This document shows, one piece after another, positions 34,019-49,112 of a stretch of DNA of 64,000 bases (positions are counted from its first letter, which is position 1; every line of letters begins with the position of its first letter). The DNA lies in the NCBI GenBank assembly GCA_025449115.1, contig JAHLKC010000019.1:124001-188000 (forward strand). Reading direction: 5' to 3'. Both the position numbers and the translations under genes were made by a program. Source of the stretch: Chytridium lagenaria. Taxonomy: Eukaryota; Chytridiomycota; Chytridiomycetes; Chytridiales; Chytridiaceae. Under the pieces are notes generated by a model, which was not told where the DNA came from, made no database searches, and worked only from the letters and a program-made list of their open reading frames with translations.

Positions 34019-35526
34019 ATGGATACATCGGAAGTATTTCCTGCTCCATCGTCAATGATCATTCGAACGGATCTGGAGGGGATGGATTAACAAGTGAGAA
34101 TGAGGGTTACATGATGGTATCGAGGAAGAGGTCATCAGAGGATGCACAACTTCCCACTCCGGTTGATCATGTCAAGAGACCTGTTGGAAACCACTTACAT
34201 TTTGCTACTGGTATTGCATCCGATGATGATGTTGAAACGGATGTTGACAACAACCAGTTGAACCGCATGGATGTTGACTTGGAACAAACGTCAATCCACA
34301 ACGCCAACAACAAGAGGCTGTCAGTAGACTTCAGACCCCGCCTCCTACATCCCATTGCATCCGTAAGGACCAAACGCATACGCAACCTTGTATCGTCCCA
34401 GATTGATGCTGCCTCTAAATACCCCTCACCAACGTCACCAACACCTCCAAACCTTCCAAGCCCCAACATCAAATCAAAGCGGTCATCACAATCGCAAGAG
34501 CATCCTTTCACATTTCAGAGCTCCCAGACGGCAACCCGGCGTGATCCAAGAAAGACGTCACGCCCCATCAAATCCCCCAACGCGGCAAATCTTTCAAAGG
34601 AGCAAAAGGATGCTATAGGAATTGTCAAGCTTGATGTCTTCAAGGTCTTCCTTACACAACCAAAGTTGCTCCTCTATAATCGCAAAGCACATTGGGAGGC
34701 AAGGTTAAAGGAGATCAAGGCGCGTGAAATGGAAGTGGATTCCGAGCCTGCCCCAAAGCCCAAAGATGTTTCGTCGGATGGATCGTCTGTGCAAACCCGT
34801 AGGCGCAAGTCTCTTGTGTCTTCCAATAAGGGAGAACAATCGCCTGTTCTTTCATCCATCAAACCGGTCACCAGACAATCCTCTGGTGAAATGAAACCCA
34901 AATTGGAAACAACTTCATCGTCTTCATCCATCGCTTTCACGAAGGAGAGGAATACGGAGCCGAAGTCTGGACAGAAACTTCAGTCAAGCATCACTTGCAA
35001 TTCGTGGGAGGAACTTAAAGTCTTTACCGACATTATACCACCCAATGAGACAAATTACGCCGTCACATGGACAAAGAGTTAGTCTTTTCACTTTTAATCA
35101 TTACATATTCGCCTTCGAGTCATTTTGATAATAACCATTCACCCTAATTTACAGATGTTCCCCTCAAGTTTGAACAAAACGTCGAAGGATACGATCAACT
35201 TGAGTTTGAAGAAATTAATGTCTGCCCAAATTCTTCGTCTTCCTCCCGCCATGTACCTTAGCATCAAGCAGCACCTCCTTTCAGCGCGTTACCAATTTGG
35301 TACCTTTAAGAAGCGTGAAGCACAAAGGTTGTGCCGCGTTGATGTTAACAAAACTGGGAAGATCTTTGACTGGTTTGTGGCAAGGGGATGGCTTGAGAAC
35401 CCTCCGGCTGGAAGGAATCAGGGACACAGGAGCGACAGAAGGGATGATGACTGGAAACAACACCTAATTTTTATTTTTTTTTGTTCATTTAACTCCTTCC
35501 ACCCTCGCTCTCTATGTTCCTGTTGA
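34019..35526 (+). CDS. SWIRM-domain protein
   Basis: The ATG at 34019 (MDTSEVFPAPSS) is preferred. After one lost base the frame continues NDHSNGSGGDGLTSENEGYMM into the long ORF that otherwise begins at 34111. About 350 residues are Ser/Pro-rich and mostly disordered, with DPRKTSRPIKSPNAA and FLTQPKLLLYNRKAHW. After an intron from about 35079 (GTTAGT...TTTACAG) comes DVPLKFEQNVEGYDQLEFEE. One extra base (CCC at about 35222) must then be skipped to reach RLPPAMYLSIKQHLLSA, FGTFKKREAQRLCRVDVNK and GKIFDWFVARGWLE. That is a SWIRM domain, the helical DNA/histone-tail-binding module of chromatin proteins. Yeast Fun19-type proteins have the same C-terminal SWIRM layout. Chromatin role is inferred from the domain. 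Confidence 0.75.
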
Positions 35527-36149
35527 GTGTCACACCGCCTTCCAATCATCCTCTTTGGTTCATAGTCCTTGAAGCTCTCAGCCCTGTACTATACTTTGTT
35601 TATTTTATATTTCATTAGACTGATAGATGTTTTCTTTCTTTTCCAACACACCCTAATCCTTTCTTATTTCTTTCGTCACAATTAAGTTATATTATTATGT
35701 TCGTCATATGTCTTTGTACCCGTCACCCTACTAAACGCCGTGTCGTATCCCTTATAGCCCCCTTTTGTAAACAACACATTCATACATAATCCTCCAACAC
35801 CAAAAAATTCTTTTTAATGCCTTAAAGTAAATCCAAGTTGTTGTAAAAGATATCAATGTCCGAATTTATATAACGTTATTCATTGTCTGTAATCTAGGAA
35901 ATATGGTACTAACAAGAATAGGTATCATCACCAAAACCACTGTTGTCGAGGCAATTGTCGGGGACAGTTGAGCGCGGGGATGACTCCAAATAGGAGGCTC
36001 TCGAATACTTTTCATGAATTAGCGGAAAGAATCGAAATTCGAGAGTATATTACTTATGTGATATGGCATTATTCGAAAATCTTCACCTCGGTCGCGGCGG
36101 ACTCCTTCATGCTTCATATAAATAGAGACTTTACCCCTATAAGATCAGA
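35527..36149. other. Gene-free stretch
   Basis: About 620 bp, T/A-rich, after the SWIRM gene. A 61-codon frame at 35968-36153 has no family signal. No tRNA, snRNA or repeat could be recognised. Confidence 0.45.
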
Positions 36150-37083
36150 TTAGACTACATTATATATATGCTGATTAAACAAAACCCAGTTCTGTTTTTT
36201 AAATGGTCTTACCTTACTTTCATCGTATTCTAGAGTAAAAGTCGTCGGAAACTTAAAAACATCAGCACAATCCAGTCCCTTTTGAAGATACCGTCGCAGC
36301 CCAGCAAACTCTAACTTCATACGCCTCATTCGGTACAAGCTTTAAATATACCACATCTAAAGCTGTTCCGTTCTCAAATGTTGCTGATCGTGTGATGCGG
36401 GTGTAAGGAGGGACCAGCATTAGTCTTTTTCTCGTTCAGTTTTCCTTGTATTTCTGTTGACTCACTCTGTGCTGGAGGGCTGAGATACTGGAAGATGCGA
36501 TGGAACTCGGAACATGACCTTTTCGACATTCGCAGCGACGAAGGTGGCGCATAGCACGGCGCATACGAACTATGAGACAGAGGTGTTGTGGCATTTGGAC
36601 AATTTCCTGATATGTAAAATATATTGATGGGTGGTGTCAGCAACTTTACTTTCATCCACACAAGCACTGACCAAGTCGTAGGAAAAGCACTACGCTTGTT
36701 CGCTGGCGGGGCCTACACCTACGATAGTCCCAACTTGTAATTCGCACTCAATGCAAAGGAATGACTTCAAACCCCTTTTCCTCTTTTTTGCTGACTCTTC
36801 ATTTGGGCTTAAGACCCGAAGAGTTTTGGGGGAAAAGCCAGTAGGTACGATGGAAAGCTCTGGTTTCCATATCAGGTGCATGGGTCGCTCAGACTGCGCG
36901 TAAAAGCATAAGGAGGAATGGTCCGCCAATATAGCCCTGTATTTCCCGCAGTACAGATGCATGTCCTCTCTTGTCCAAGTGATTGACAAACTTGTATTTA
37001 CTGAGTGGGTCCGAACTGTGAGTGATATGAAAGTCCGTCTCACATCCTTCTAAAAAAATTTGTGTGGTAAATATAAAAAACAT
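36150..37083 (-). CDS. Unresolved coding region, unknown protein
   Basis: Not recognised; annotated because several minus-strand segments look coding and are flanked by splice signals. From the 5' side: SLSITWTREDMHLYCGKYRA and SSLCFYAQSERPMHLIWKPE, then a basic Ser-rich stretch (NEESAKKRKRGLKSF). Near 36430-36240 an uninterrupted stretch reads RLMLVPPYTRITRSATFENG and ALDVVYLKLVPNEAYEVRVC, then after one shift DVFKFPTTFTLEYDESK just before GTAAGA. The first block loosely resembles the Rad9-type checkpoint-clamp fold, the last an extracellular beta-rich domain. Neither is convincing, and two genes may be present. Exact ends are unknown. Confidence 0.35.
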
Positions 37084-37153
37084 ATGGTAGGACGATGGCT
37101 ATATAGGCTGGCAGATTTTATTATATTATTTATTTGCCTGATCGCATTTCACC

Positions 37154-37601
37154 ATGTCCAAAAATGAGGTTGTCGGTCTCTACAGATCCTTGCTCCGAGT
37201 TCAAAGGAGATGGCCGGCACAAGAGGGTCGCAAGTTTAGGCTGGGTCTCCATATTCGCAGGAAGATTAGGGATGGATTTAGAGACGGCGCTACCGCATCG
37301 GGGGTCTGAAGCAAACAAGCTGATTGCAAAGGCGCGTGAGGAACTAACAGCATTGTCATCGTTATTGGAGGGACTTGCTCAAAAAGAGGTACTAGTCTTT
37401 GCTCATGTTGCCTACCTGTGAGGCAGTTTCATATTGCATGGCCAATCTGCATGACTTTCCCCGAAGAGACTGACACCTTGATTTTTTTTTTATTGTAATT
37501 AGTTTCCTCTTTCAAAGGATAGCCATATTCCTGCATTTCTTCCTTCCAAGAGCACATTTCAACTTCTCGATGAGTACGCACAGGAAAGCGATATCGCCTA
37601 A
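37154..37601 (+). CDS. UQCC2/Cbp6-like complex III assembly factor
   Basis: Two exons, 37154-37388 and 37503-37601, around a 114-nt intron. MSKNEVVGLYRSLLRVQRRW begins the chain, with an LYR tripeptide near residue 9. FRLGLHIRRKIRDGFRDG follows, matching the W-P...(D)LG..LR..V..AFR.G pattern of UQCC2, then a helix (ANKLIAKAREELTALSS) and FPLSKDSHIPAFLPS. Length (about 110) fits. UQCC2 family proteins chaperone cytochrome b into complex III in the mitochondrial matrix. The five-G run at 37299-37303 carries one extra G, which would stop the frame at TGA; with four Gs it reads TASGSEANK. Another LYR-motif assembly factor is the main alternative. Confidence 0.6.
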
Positions 37602-37810
37602 AAACATATCGGCTGCGTCTTTCTTCCCTAGCTACATCAGCGCTCAGTGGAGGAAATTAACCCAGGCAAAGGAATGAATCCGATGTCACTTCATTCCCTC
37701 AATCCCATCTCTTATCGTAGAACCAACTGTATATTTACATATCAAAAGACTCCGCATCTCAACGCACTCTAAGAGATTACAGTTCCTTTTTCATTTTTTG
37801 CATCCTCAAA

Positions 37811-38456
37811 ATGTCCAGTCTCTTGACAAACACAGCGAGATCGCTGCTCTTCAGAAGCGAACCGTGCTGCCAACCCAACTCAGTATTCACCAACCAAGTT
37901 CGTCATGCTACGAAAAAGTCAGGGGGTTCTTCCAACAACGGAAGAACTTCGCAACCCAAGATGCTTGGTGTCAAGCGAGGGCAGGGATCCGCGGTGAATC
38001 CAGGTGACATCATCATCAGGCAGAGGGGAACAAAATGGCATGCAGGGGCTGGCGTCGGTGTTGGGAGGGACCACACGCTCTTCTCATACAAGTCTGGCCG
38101 AGTAGTCTTTCGTTACGATTTAGCAACGCAGAAGAGAATAGTCGGTGTTGTGGCAGCGGATGACGCTTCGCTTTCGTCTTTGATGGAAAATAATGTGGAC
38201 GAAGCTACCTCTCTCGCTGGTGAAGCACCTTTGGCTGGATCTGGCTCAAGGACCGAGGCAAAGAATCGGCTGGGTCAATGCTCTTGATCCTGAGCATTAC
38301 CTTTCTTTAAATCATCTGGAACGTTACAAATATGTACTTGAAGTCTCACGGCAACTTGCCGAGGAGGATCAAAAGAGACAAGCCGATAATCTGACGAAGA
38401 GACTTCAGCAGCCAAAGAGGGGCCGCTTTGATCTGGTGGATTTAACGCTGATTTAA
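37811..38456 (+). CDS. MRP7: Mitochondrial large-subunit ribosomal protein bL27m
   Basis: An N-terminal presequence ([19 protein letters not shown]) leads to [16 protein letters not shown], the classic bL27 start, then [40 protein letters not shown] and GRVVFRYD. These cover the whole bacterial-type L27 core, which sits at the peptidyl-transferase centre. A long fungal-type C-terminal extension continues past about 38268, where one base must be shifted to join EAKNR to [20 protein letters not shown] and the basic/acidic helix ending [13 protein letters not shown]. Length about 213 residues. An intron at the shift is an alternative, but no good donor/acceptor pair is seen. Confidence 0.92.
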
Positions 38457-38626
38457 ATGAATTTTGGGAATATCGGGTGGAAGAAATGTATGTGTAAATT
38501 AAAGCGTCAGGACCTCACTATAGCTCCAACGCTTTGGGGCGATCTTGCCATTCAATATTAATGCGCTTCCGAATGATTACACCCCCGTGTCTATTTAATC
38601 ATCAGTTATCGTTTTAAAGTAGGCAA

Positions 38627-41600
38627 TTACCTCCCATGAGACTGCAGAACCCAATCGGGCAGCCCGCTTGTTAACGTGTCCCAAAAGCCAGAAAATCCTA
38701 TTTCAGTATGATAGCACTCTACTGCTACAGAAAGAGAATCTTTGAGCTCGTCCTTCCAAACTCGGATCAGGAAAGGAATATCGATGCGCTTGTCAGCATG
38801 GTTAAAGTCCCTTCGAATAACGGTGACAGGCTGATGGGCTAAATTAGCCCACTTCGCCCACGTCAAATTCCGCGGCTGAGGTATCAATCCTTTGTCTGCT
38901 GTTTGCCAGCGCCATGCCGACTCAGGTTCAATCCATACTGAGAAAACATCGTCATAATATGCTCGGGAGTGATAGGCTTCTAATGTGCAAACTCGAGATC
39001 CGGGCGGACCGATGAAATTTCCTTCAAATTCGATAACCTCGATGCTTTCGTTTCGGAAGGGAGGTGGAAGGGGAACGGTCGCCTCGTTTTGAGTCACAGT
39101 TATCAAAATCGTAGAATTCCATGCTACCTTGTTTCCCAGTGTTGGGGGGGTTACGTTGTTGATTGTACACAATGTTTGCTCGCAATCCACATCTCCAAAC
39201 ATGCCAAAAATGGTCTTTAATCGTTTTTCCGAAATGCTTGGGAAACTGGATATTAAAACCGTCGAAGTTGCCGCCAAAGCTTCTCCCGAAACATCCCAAA
39301 GGTGATTGAAAATATACTGAATAAAAAGAGTTAGCGACCGGACAATGAAGACAATAATATAAATGAAATAAATGCAAAATCAAGGAGAAACACCTTTTGG
39401 GGTCTCGAAAACGAAAACGGGAAAACGAAGCAGGCGGTCAGAAACAAAGGCACCATAGCAATGGCAAAGAATGTTATAACGAATCGTCTGCTCGTCATAT
39501 GGAGTGCGGGTAACAGATTGATATAAAGTAGGACGCAGAAGAAAGCAAAGGCAATATCGATGTACGTTTCGGATAGATTCTCCGCGCCGACTGCAAAAAG
39601 TTACATCAGAAATTCGTAGTTCACTTACGGGTCGGCAGACAAGTTAAAATTTGCTCCAAAACTTCAAGAGTTAATAAAGACGGCATCGCCGACGCTATTA
39701 TTAACTGGATGATCCACATGTGCTTTTCATACATCTTTACAAGTCTCGTTTTCCACCCACTCAAATCAGAATTAATCACATCGTATCTCCACCATTTGAT
39801 AATAAGAGGAGCAACGGCTTGAGTAAGTCCGACTGACAGTATACTAAAGAACGCCCAGTCACTGAGGAAGTAAATGCCATAAAATTTGTAGAAAGAGGCA
39901 ATCAGTGCCCCTACAAGAAATGTGACCCAAAATCCGAGGAGTCCATATGGGAGCCACCTCTCGATAGGTAAACCCTTTACATCTCTCCGTTCAGTTCCAC
40001 CACCTAAAGTGGCGATTTCAACACGTCCTGATCGAAACTTCAGCTTCATAGCTATACGTGGCCATACAAGCTGAATGAAGGCAAAGCACATGAAGACCCA
40101 GCAAAAAGATCCATGCGAAATTAAGGTATGGCCGACCGTAAGTTGAGGAGCGATTTATGTATACTTTTAGCATACTCAGTATGGCTGTGGTGGCAAGGGC
40201 GGTCGTAACGGTAAGAAGAGTCAATAGATATGCTTCCAAGGTAGGTTTGACGTAACGATGGAAGAGTCGGCGGGGTCCAATTTTAGCAAACTCGATGCTC
40301 GTTTTCACCACAGTCAAAAGAGCAACAATAATAAGCATTAGAGATATAATGCCCTTGTATGTAGCGCCTCGCGTTAAGACAAAGGAGGAAAAGAAGTCGT
40401 AAAAGACGAAATTTGGTGAAGGCGGGAACTCGTCTCTCGGTGGATTTCCAGGTAACGGCTTCAAGTTCATAAGGGTCTCAGAGTTGCATAGAGATATAGT
40501 CAACGCTTTGACATTATCTCCAAGCTGCTGGGCCGATAGCGGGTGAGAGTGGTTCAGATCATCACGTGGTGTATGATACAAATATCTGTGAGTGTAAAAA
40601 GCGATATCGATACCCTCTCGGCGTCCAATATTGACGTAAGGCCTATAATCGGTATCACTTTTTTACGATCGCCATCAAATTATTAAACAACACGGAGGCG
40701 TGGGGGAACGGGATTGACCTCTTCCACTCCTTAAGGATTTCAAAACTGTTTGTGCGAAACAAGATACTGCGTGTTCCTGGTGCCGCACCAGTCCCCTCTA
40801 AGTTGATAAAGCCTCTAACGTCCTGAAACCAAGGGTGGCGAACGAAGGCGGTCGCACCCAACAAGCCTGCTTCTTCACCATTATTGAACAGGAGAATGAC
40901 ATCATGGTTCAGGCGCGGATTATAGACCAAAGTTCTAATCAGTTCCAGCATGACGCCGATTGATATCCCGGCATCGCCCACACCTTTTGAAACTGAGGTT
41001 GAGTCAAAGTGTGAGCTTATAAGCAGTGCATCCCGTTGATTGCTCACTCCTCGAATGCGCACGATGATGTTGTTCGACTCATAATAGGATATAGATCGAA
41101 AGTTATCAGTTATATTCATGTTGTCAGCTGCAACCTTACGAACGTTAGTCAAACAGCGAATATAATGTAGGGCATACCTCGATAACCCCTTCCCTGCCCT
41201 GAGCTTCAAAAAGTGCCTGGAACTCTCCTATGATATCCACGAGGAACTGGCGTACTTTCAAGTTGTTTTCGGAGTTATACATGTGAGCCTCGTCTCCAAT
41301 GATTTTTATATGGTTCCATGCAGCTTCCCCCGAAAAGGCACCAGACTCAATAGTGGAATTCAATGTAACCACTTGCGATGGCATGGTAAGAGATTTGCGC
41401 ATCAGCATAGAAATGAGGGGAAGGGTCACCACAAATAGAACGATGGATGCAAAGATAGAAGTTGGCCGGATATGCTTCATGATAATCTCCCGTATCGGTC
41501 GTCGTAGTCTCGGTATCCATTCCAATGGCTGCTCAATATCGTCGTCATGATCCTCCCAAAGGTTGTCCTCAGTATCACTCTCAGACTCGTCTGAGACTCC

Positions 41601-41651
41601 ACGTGGAAGTCTTTCCAGCAGTGGCTCAGGTGATGGCGACGGTGAGGCCAT
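38627..41651 (-). CDS. Vacuolar membrane protease, M28 family (Pff1-like)
   Basis: Multi-exon gene for a protein of about 900 residues. The acidic cytosolic N-terminus is followed by one membrane segment (IFASIVLFVVTLPLISML). The M28 zinc aminopeptidase domain has the ligands in ALLISSHFDSTSVSKGVGDA, FNNGEEAGLLGATAFVRH, NLEGTGAAPG, and the late His in YLYHTPRDDLNHSHPLSA. A multi-spanning region follows (GIISLMLIIVALLTVV, LLTLLTVTTALATTAILSM, LLGFWVTFLVGALIASF and others). A large C-terminal lumenal domain ends DWVLQSHGR. This order is diagnostic of the fungal vacuolar membrane protease family. The ATG at 41651 is used; the in-frame extension upstream lacks an ATG. It is head-to-head with the LSH gene across 55 bp. 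Confidence 0.9.
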
Positions 41652-41706
41652 GTACTCAACCTCGAACAAGCTTCAAATTAGTTTAAATTCTTACCGGACA
41701 ATCACA
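41652..41706. promoter_or_regulatory. 55-bp divergent promoter, M28 protease / LSH
   Basis: The two start codons are only 55 bp apart, so both 5' leaders and any core promoter elements must overlap or reach into the neighbouring coding region. No TATA box is visible. Confidence 0.5.
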
Positions 41707-44993
<3,287 letters not shown>

Positions 44994-45043
44994 ATACAAG
45001 TGTAGTCTCCATATTCTTTGGCTGTGCGTCTTTTTAGTCGACC

Positions 45044-47282
45044 ATGAACACCCTTCTGCAGGTTGCCCAAATAAAAGCTTCTGACGTGTCAAAGGATGTC
45101 TTGGGATCGATAGATAAGGGTGACAATTTACATGTTCTCTTTCACCCGCTCCCGATTGCGAGTCCCCCTGACAGCCGCTGCCAGCTTTGGGATCGCATAT
45201 GCTGTAGACAAGTATGCGTATGCGTCTACGATTCAGAGAAACCTGAGAACTCTTTGCGTCGGAATCCAAGTTGTTTATGAGGTTTGCAATCTCTTATAAA
45301 CGGACATAGAGACTGACAGCTTCATCTTGCCTTTTCTTAGTACAAAGTCAACTTTGTCGTGAGTTGCTTTCAGCTCGATGTGAATATTATTTTAACTAAG
45401 GGTCATAGCCTGGAAACGTGGAGAATGTACATAAGACAGTCGCAGATCTCATACTTGACACATGTAAAACGAATGCAGGACTCTACATTAAATGTAAGGA
45501 GCATTTTTCTTTTTTTATAAGTATAAAAGGCTAGCTGGTATTAAATCTCTTGAGAAGTTGCCCAGCAAATCGCATCTGCCCGGTCATATTCTCCCAAAAG
45601 AATGGGCCGACTTCAGAAATTTGTACGATCAAGCCCCATCTGTGTCGTTTGAGACTGTTGAGGCTATATTCTTAAAAGAATTTGGAAAAAAACCTCATGA
45701 TATCTTTTCAGAATTCTCACGGGAGCCAGTGGCGTCTGCATCCATCGCACAGGTGCATCGGGCTAGAGTAAAGGATACTGGAGAAGAGGTGGCGGTGAAG
45801 GTACAAAAGCCGGAGATAGCAAAACAAATTGGAATGGACTTGCTTGCGTGAGAGTCTATGAAACTTCCATACGAGCATTTCTCATTAGAATGCGGACTTA
45901 CGCCAGTCTGCCGTCCTAACTTTTTTTTATTTCGGTTTTCGCAGATTCCGAATTGTGACATATTGTCTGGAGAAGATATTTGATTTGCCTTTGTACTGGA
46001 GTGCGGATTATATCGAACAACACATTCGACAGGAAGTTGACTTTAAAAATGAGGCTAGAAATGCGGAAAAGGCTGCAAAAAATATTCTCGAAGTGCCGTC
46101 ACTTGCTGCTCGGGTGTACGTCCCCAAAGTATTCTGGCCGCTGACTACAGAACGTATTATGACGGCGGAATGGATCGAGGGACTAAGGTTTTCTGATACC
46201 GAGAGGGTTATTCGTGAGGGTCATGATACGGAGGATTTAATGACGGTTATGGTGAAAGTCTTCTGCGATGTGAGTAGAATTCATTGACAATGAAAACTAT
46301 ACGTCATCTACGTTTCCTTACGTTCCCGCTGAGCAGCAAATATTTCGAAGTGGTTTCGTGCATGCTGATCCGCACCCGGGCAACTTAATCATTCGACAAA
46401 GGTTCAATGACAAGCCACAGCTTGTCCTGCTCGACCACGGCCTTTATGTGACCTGTACGGATTCGTTCAAGCATAACTATGCTTTGTTGTGGAAGTGTTT
46501 ATTCACCGGTGAGACCGACGTGCTTGAAGACATTACGAAGCAGTGGGGCATTCGGGATATCCAGGCCTTTGCTAGTGGTACGTTGCCAAAGACCGTGGAT
46601 GCCTGGAAAAGCCATCCATATCGGTGAGATGGGTGGGATGGGGATATGTTCAAATCTCAGATGGAAGCAAAGGAACGAGCTAGACAGGTGAGACATTGCC
46701 AACTGATTTTAGATTCCAATCTTTTACAGTTTTTGGCGGACACGGATAAAGTACCTAAGGAACTAGTTTTTATTGGACGGAACCTGAATATTATTAGGTA
46801 TGTATGCCAGAACGAGCCTGCAGTATTAATAGCTGCAAGATCAAATAACAAGGTTTTGGGATCCCCAGTAAACAGGATCAATATAACAGCGAGATACGCT
46901 GTCCAAACGTAACTTATCTTATTGCCGCTTTTGAAGACAGGCATTGCTAATACACGTTTCTCCGTATAGGCTATCTGGGGACTGGACGATTTGGCGGCGA
47001 AATCACGACACAGAAAGGCATCAGATGATGATAAGAAGGGTTGATGATCCTTTTCTGCATCTGCTTGATTCTGTATGGGGCAAGGTCATGATGTGGAGAT
47101 TTGAGACAACCCTTTTTCTTATGTCGACGACATTCTACGTGACTAGATTTTGGCAAAGGATTACATCACTAATCCTGGGCGGTAAAGGCCACGGGTTTGA
47201 GGATGTGATGGATGAAGCTATTCGCCAGGCAGTCTACCATCAGTATGGCATTGTCCTGGATAAGAGTGCGTTTGATGGGTGA
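45044..47282 (+). CDS. ABC1/UbiB-family protein, ADCK1/MCP2-like
   Basis: Starts 50 bp after the LSH stop. The N-terminus leads to a hydrophobic stretch (VPLTAAASFGIAYAVDKYAY) and RNLRTLCVGIQVVYEYK, as in ADCK1. The kinase-like domain has the KxGQ-type motif as YIKFAQQIASA, HILPKEWADFRNLYDQAP, an Ala-rich loop PVASASIAQVHRARV, VAVKVQKP, and ERIMTAEWIEGLRFSDTERV. The catalytic loop is FVHADPHPGNLIIR, and LVLLDHGLYVTC has DHG in place of DFG, the ADCK1/ADCK5 hallmark. Yeast Mcp2 (Cqd2) of this group sits at the mitochondrial inner membrane and affects coenzyme Q distribution and lipid home.ostasis. Length is about 560 residues. Frame shifts are needed near 45147 and 45575 (extra C in GCCC) and around 46620. 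Confidence 0.87.
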
Positions 47283-47339
47283 TGATTTTGTGGCACAAAT
47301 ATAACAACGTGTTGCCGTGTCTCACATCTTTTCCAACAA

Positions 47340-48760
47340 ATGTCGTCTTTAGTGATCAAGATCGGGTCCTCTGTAGAAACACTTCAGATCTGCAACCCCA
47401 ACGATGAGGATAATCCTATGCATATTGCCAACGAGGAGTTCGATGTGAGTGAGAGGGTGGTTTTGGGAGATCAAAGGTGATGAAGGCAGTCAAAGACTGA
47501 TCAACAGTTGTAGGGGCATGTCCTCATAAGAGTTAACGACTTCCATGGCATTGTCCCTCAAGGATACAGGCGCATACCAACCACTGAATACTTTGACGGT
47601 CACAGACGCAAAATGTCATTCCAGTTCCAGGGAAAGTTCAGCAAACCTTACACTGCGGACGACCTTGGTGAGAAGATGTTTTAGATTCCTTCTGTGCATT
47701 TCCAATATCTTGAGGTTTTTTATTTACATTTAATGTTCCATGCCAGTGTGGTCAAGCGATTGGGATGAACCTTTGAATGTTCCAAAGCTGATGGGTTTGT
47801 TCACCAAGGTGCTTTTATCATTACAGTCGTTGTTCTAAATTCTTTTGATAGTTTTGGTCAATGACAGATCCTGGCTCCTACAACGACCTCAAAAGTCCGA
47901 CTCCATTCATGCGGTCATATGGTGCGTTCAGTCGTCTATCTACCTTTCAAAGGCTGCCTTTCGAATCTAATTGATTCTTATTTTTCTACGGTCTTGACAC
48001 GAACAGTCGCAACCGCGATGTGCTCAATCACCTCATGGCCCTCCCGCCACGAAGGTGACGAAATGTTCCGTCCCATCATCGTGGAAGATATCAACCATCT
48101 ACTCCCTCCTGATCCATCTCAACCCTCAAGCCTTAACGGCTCACTTTCATCGCTAAACATCTCTGGAACGCCGCCGACACGTGGGTCCTCATTAACATCC
48201 CCCACGGGTTCCGGCTCTGCGTCGCCTAAAATCTCATTCGCTCCACGTGGATCATCCTTGGCGATGCCGGCACCAGAAAAGGATTGGAAGCTTATCAATA
48301 AGATTCGTGCAGGCGGTGAGGACTCTGTAAAAGACCGGAGGAAATATTTTTCCAATGAAGAAAACCGGAGATCCACTGTTTTCAAGCCTGGCTTCATCTA
48401 CGGTAAGAAAAATGCGCTTACCCATCCCACGTGATCGCCCTGATTTGCTTTATTATCCGAGATGGATTCTCATTGATACATTTTTAGGCTTCGAAGTTTT
48501 CAACCCTTACTTTGATCCGAATACCTTTAAGGTAAACTCTGTAATAGCCATAACCACATATCTACACAGATGAACTAATGCATTATTTTTATAGATCAAA
48601 ATCCCTGGTCTGACGATTGATATGCTCAAGGTTACCAACGGCCAACCCATGCGGACCAGATTAAATGACGAAAGATGGTGAAGTCGTTTTCTTCGTCGTT
48701 GAAGTCTCAGCATCTGGCGGAGTGGATGAAGACAAAGACGGGGATATTCCTTCCCAATAA
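47340..48760 (+). CDS. DUF1769 family protein
   Basis: Several exons. MSSLVIKIGSSVETLQICNP, then GHVLIRVNDFHGIVPQGYRR, MSFQFQGKFSKPYTADDLVW and SDWDEPLNVPKLMGLFTKIL. This strand pattern (G.VLVRI.DF.G, Q.QGRF......D...G..FD.PL) is that of the fungal DUF1769 family, whose function is unknown. A Ser/Pro-rich insert follows (DPSQPSSLNGSLSSLNISG and on), then KDWKLINKIRAGGEDSVKDR, FKPGFIYGFEVFNPYFDPN and IPGLTIDMLKVTNGQPMRTR, ending EVVFFVVEVSASG. The gene starts 57 bp after the ABC1-family stop. One extra A at about 48670-48672 interrupts the last exon (LNDE then DGEVVFF). Confidence 0.72.
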
Positions 48761-49112
48761 AGATTTCACTCACGACAACAGTATAAGTTTATATCGGGCT
48801 TGCCAATATGGACTAATGAGGCATAGAGGATATAGATACAGACGCACAACGATTTAAAAAATATGGATTTAATGAAAAAACGTATTTGTCGATCAACGAC
48901 CAGGATGTCAAGCTTTGGTGAGAAATAAAATTGAAGCGAACCGTAAAGCGGCGAGACTAGTGAGACTGACAGAAATAAGAGAAAGGGGAGACAGGGAGCA
49001 AGAGTCATCTATCTATAACAAAGAACATGGGAAATCGCGAAAATGCAACGAAGAGTTCGAAAAGGATTAAAAGCAGCGAAGCAAACGCCAAGGTTGAGTA
49101 ACTCAATAATCT
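48761..49112. other. Intergenic stretch between convergent genes
   Basis: 352 bp between the DUF1769 stop and the septin stop. Short, unremarkable, presumably two 3' UTRs. Confidence 0.5.
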
